From assembly GCF_025998535.1 (NCBI RefSeq), contig NZ_AP024233.1:1-64000 (forward strand): DNA of 64,000 bases, read 5' to 3'. The position numbers and the translations under genes are program-made. The notes beneath the pieces were generated by a model. It saw nothing but the letters and a program-made list of their open reading frames with translations. It did not search any database and was not told the origin of the DNA. Origin of the DNA: Desulfolithobacter dissulfuricans. Lineage in GTDB: Bacteria; Desulfobacterota; Desulfobulbia; Desulfobulbales; Desulfobulbaceae. Below, in pieces: positions 62,225 through 64,000 of the stretch; the first letter of the stretch is position 1, and the number at the start of each line of letters is the position of its first letter.

Positions 62225-62990
62225 TGATGTCGTAAAAGTAATTATCAATGCCGACGACCTCGGCATGGATGCGCGAACCAATGAACTTGTGTTTGAGCTG
62301 ATGGCAAAGAAGAAAATTACCTCTGCCACTATTATGGCCAATGGATCTGCATGCGAAGAGGCCGTGGCCTTGCATGAAAAATTTCCTGCTTGTTCCTTTG
62401 GTGTGCATTTGAACCTGACTTCCGGTATGCCGTTATCTGGCAATTTGGCATCCCTGGCACCTATTACAGATAGTGATGGGAGGTTTACCGGTCTTGACTC
62501 CCTTCTTTATGCTCCAAAAACGAGGATACTCATAAAAGGAGTTTATAATGAATTATCCTTGCAGATAAAGAAGTTACTGTCCTTGGGCTTGGACATAAGT
62601 CATATAGATTCTCATCAGCATATTCATAATATTCCCAGTATTTTTCCTGCGGTAAAGATGTTGCAGAAAAAATATGGTATACGGAGGATCCGGTTATCAA
62701 AAAATCTTTATTTACCTGATGATCATAATGTAATGCGTTACTTGAAGAAAAAAGCATTCAATTTTATTTTGAAAAAAATCGATAATTCTTTATCGACCGA
62801 CCTGTTTACAGGTTTTGATACATTTTACCAGATCGGTAAAAGGGAAATGGTTGGATGTAACAGTGTAGAGGTAATGGTACATCTAAGAGAAGACTTTCAG
62901 CGTTGGTCAGATTATAAGATGTTGCAGAGTTCATGGGAAAGTGATTTGGTTTTTCCAGTTAAATTGATTTCTTACAATCAAATTAACTGA
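62214..62990 (+). CDS. ChbG/HpnK (YdjC) family carbohydrate deacetylase
   Basis: The 258-aa product begins with the family metal motif VIINADDLGMDARTNELV (Asp pair) and has FGVHLNLTSGMP and SHIDSHQHIHNIPSIF (His ligands). YdjC proteins deacetylate chitooligosaccharides or other N-acetyl sugars. It adds a second deacetylase to the locus. Start ATG 62214 overlaps the ligase gene. Confidence 0.9.
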   Translation: MNNNDVVKVIINADDLGMDARTNELVFELMAKKKITSATIMANGSACEEAVALHEKFPACSFGVHLNLTSGMPLSGNLASLAPITDSDGRFTGLDSLLYAPKTRILIKGVYNELSLQIKKLLSLGLDISHIDSHQHIHNIPSIFPAVKMLQKKYGIRRIRLSKNLYLPDDHNVMRYLKKKAFNFILKKIDNSLSTDLFTGFDTFYQIGKREMVGCNSVEVMVHLREDFQRWSDYKMLQSSWESDLVFPVKLISYNQIN

Positions 62991-63002
62991 ATTTGTATTG
63001 TT

Positions 63003-64000
63003 ATGAATCCGACAATCGCTCACTGGTTATTTTTTGTTCCTGTTCGCTTGCTGCGTGGAGAGCCTATCTTGCAGTCGCTTTCTTTTGTGCGAAAATTCAG
63101 GATGATGGAGAGGGCGGAATTGTATCGGGTTCAGTTTGAGCTTTTACAGGCGCAGGTAACGCGTGCATATGATAACGTTCCGTATTTTCGTAATAGATGG
63201 AATTCACTGTTGGGTAATAAAGGCCAGGTTTCAACTTTACAGGACTTTGCCCGTCTTCCGATCATTGAAAAAAAAGATATTAAAGAGAATCGCGGGTTAC
63301 TTGCCAATCCAGAAATAAAAAAATTTGATGTCAGGGGGACCAGTGGTTCTACCGGGACACCTTTGCAGTTCATAAAGGACAGACGGGCAACAGCCTTCAT
63401 GGACGCTGTCATGTATGATGCATATTCCTGGCACGGAATTAACCTTGGAGATCGGCAGGCACGATTCTGGGGAATGCCCCATGATAAAAAAAATGAAACA
63501 ATTGCCAGGTTAAAGGATTTTCTCATGAACAGGAAGCGGTTGTCCGCATTCCAGTTGTCGCAAGTTGAATACCAGAGATTTGCGGACCTTTTGAAAATCT
63601 GGCGTCCTCATTACTGTTATGGCTATCCGAGCCTGTTGTGTGAATTTGCTGGTTTTATTCTGTCGCATGACATCAATTTAGCTTCTCTTCGCATGAAAGC
63701 GGTTATTTGCACGGGAGAAGAACTGAAGGAGCAACAGAAAAAACTTTTAGGGCAAACTTTTCATTGCCCTGTAGTGAATGAGTATGGGTGTACAGAGGTT
63801 GGTGTCATAGGCTTTGAATGTACTGAGGGAAATATGCATGAAATGTCGCCCAATATTTATTTTGAGATTTTGAAGGGTGGGCAGCCGGTGCTTGACCAGG
63901 AAGGCGAGGTAGTTGTCACCGAACTGCATGCACAGACCTCTCCCTTTATTCGCTATAAAACAGGGGATCGTGGCATTCGCAGCAGTTCGACCTGTTCCTG
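63003..64000 (+). CDS. CapK/PaaK-like adenylate-forming ligase, partial (cut at window end)
   Basis: The gene starts at ATG 63003 and stays open to the window end (332 codons). An N-terminal helical segment is followed by RLPIIEKKDIKENRG. The adenylation motif is GTSGSTGTPLQF near residue 113. ICTGEELKEQQKK, NEYGCTEVGVIGFEC and IRYKTGDRG match phenylacetate-CoA-ligase-like CapK proteins of capsule loci. It may activate an acid or amino acid for polymer modification. It lacks a visible stop. Confidence 0.85.
   Translation, partial: MNPTIAHWLFFVPVRLLRGEPILQSLSFVRKFRMMERAELYRVQFELLQAQVTRAYDNVPYFRNRWNSLLGNKGQVSTLQDFARLPIIEKKDIKENRGLLANPEIKKFDVRGTSGSTGTPLQFIKDRRATAFMDAVMYDAYSWHGINLGDRQARFWGMPHDKKNETIARLKDFLMNRKRLSAFQLSQVEYQRFADLLKIWRPHYCYGYPSLLCEFAGFILSHDINLASLRMKAVICTGEELKEQQKKLLGQTFHCPVVNEYGCTEVGVIGFECTEGNMHEMSPNIYFEILKGGQPVLDQEGEVVVTELHAQTSPFIRYKTGDRGIRSSSTCS

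Noticed and set aside
1-64000. CRISPR arrays and complete tRNA or rRNA genes
   Set aside because: I saw no regularly spaced repeats and no complete tRNA or rRNA gene apart from the tmRNA.
34725-64000. PEP-CTERM substrate proteins in the window
   Set aside because: No protein here ends in a PEP-type motif, TM helix and basic tail, so the exosortase substrates must lie elsewhere.

Overview
The window looks like a chromosomal stretch of a GC-rich, Gram-negative anaerobe, most likely a Desulfobacterota member (Desulfobulbales type). Evidence: lipoproteins with lipoboxes, an outer-membrane barrel, a BamE-like protein, the order holB-ricT-metG, an exosortase-type exopolysaccharide locus, and a tmRNA tag reading ADDYAYAVAA. 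The lineage is inferred from gene content and not tested by search.

Layout. 0.1-11 kb: a divergent dnaA, a coiled-coil lipoprotein, hemG (minus), htpG, then a BamE-like lipoprotein, pcm, a YqaA-type membrane protein, a His-rich membrane protein coupled to a sensor kinase, and a frameshifted TRZ/ATZ-type amidohydrolase (minus). 11-22 kb: mostly plus-strand housekeeping genes: DUF2452, ychF, a YhaM-like exoribonuclease, holB, ricT, metG, yggT, yggU, cobJ, surE, nfo. Two copies of a 173-174 bp structured element, each flanked by a different perfect 9-bp duplication, sit before ychF and at the end of yggU. 22-27 kb: a fibronectin-III protein (minus), a GspE/PilB ATPase, smpB (frameshifted as read) and ssrA. 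27-29 kb: a Fic gene between ssrA and a second copy of the ssrA 3' terminus plus a similar terminator, which looks like a small inserted segment. 29-34.5 kb (minus): a SWIM protein, a SNF2 helicase, elbB and hpt.

34.7-64 kb: an exosortase/PEP-CTERM-type exopolysaccharide locus. A PrsT-like TPR lipoprotein (minus) diverges from a long plus-strand series: export protein, outer-membrane barrel, AsnB-type amidotransferase, acyl carrier protein, AMP-forming ligase, WbpG-like PP-loop enzyme, a HEPN/MNT toxin-antitoxin pair, EpsI, exosortase, polysaccharide deacetylase, wecB (frameshifted), FemAB-like protein, a two-module GT2 fusion, another GT2, a second AsnB, a hexapeptide acetyltransferase, two GT4 enzymes, a rhamnogalacturonan-lyase-like protein, an O-antigen-ligase-like polymerase, a YdjC/ChbG-type deacetylase, and a CapK/PaaK-like ligase cut by the window edge. 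Together they could make sugar precursors, assemble and modify a repeat unit, polymerise it and export it. No flippase, Wzz or tyrosine kinase is visible. From about 43.5 kb the DNA is clearly more AT-rich, suggesting a mosaic, partly acquired locus.

Three genes (amidohydrolase, smpB, wecB) carry a frameshift that is repaired by adding one C/G to a short C/G run. This pattern points to sequencing or assembly error rather than three real pseudogenes.
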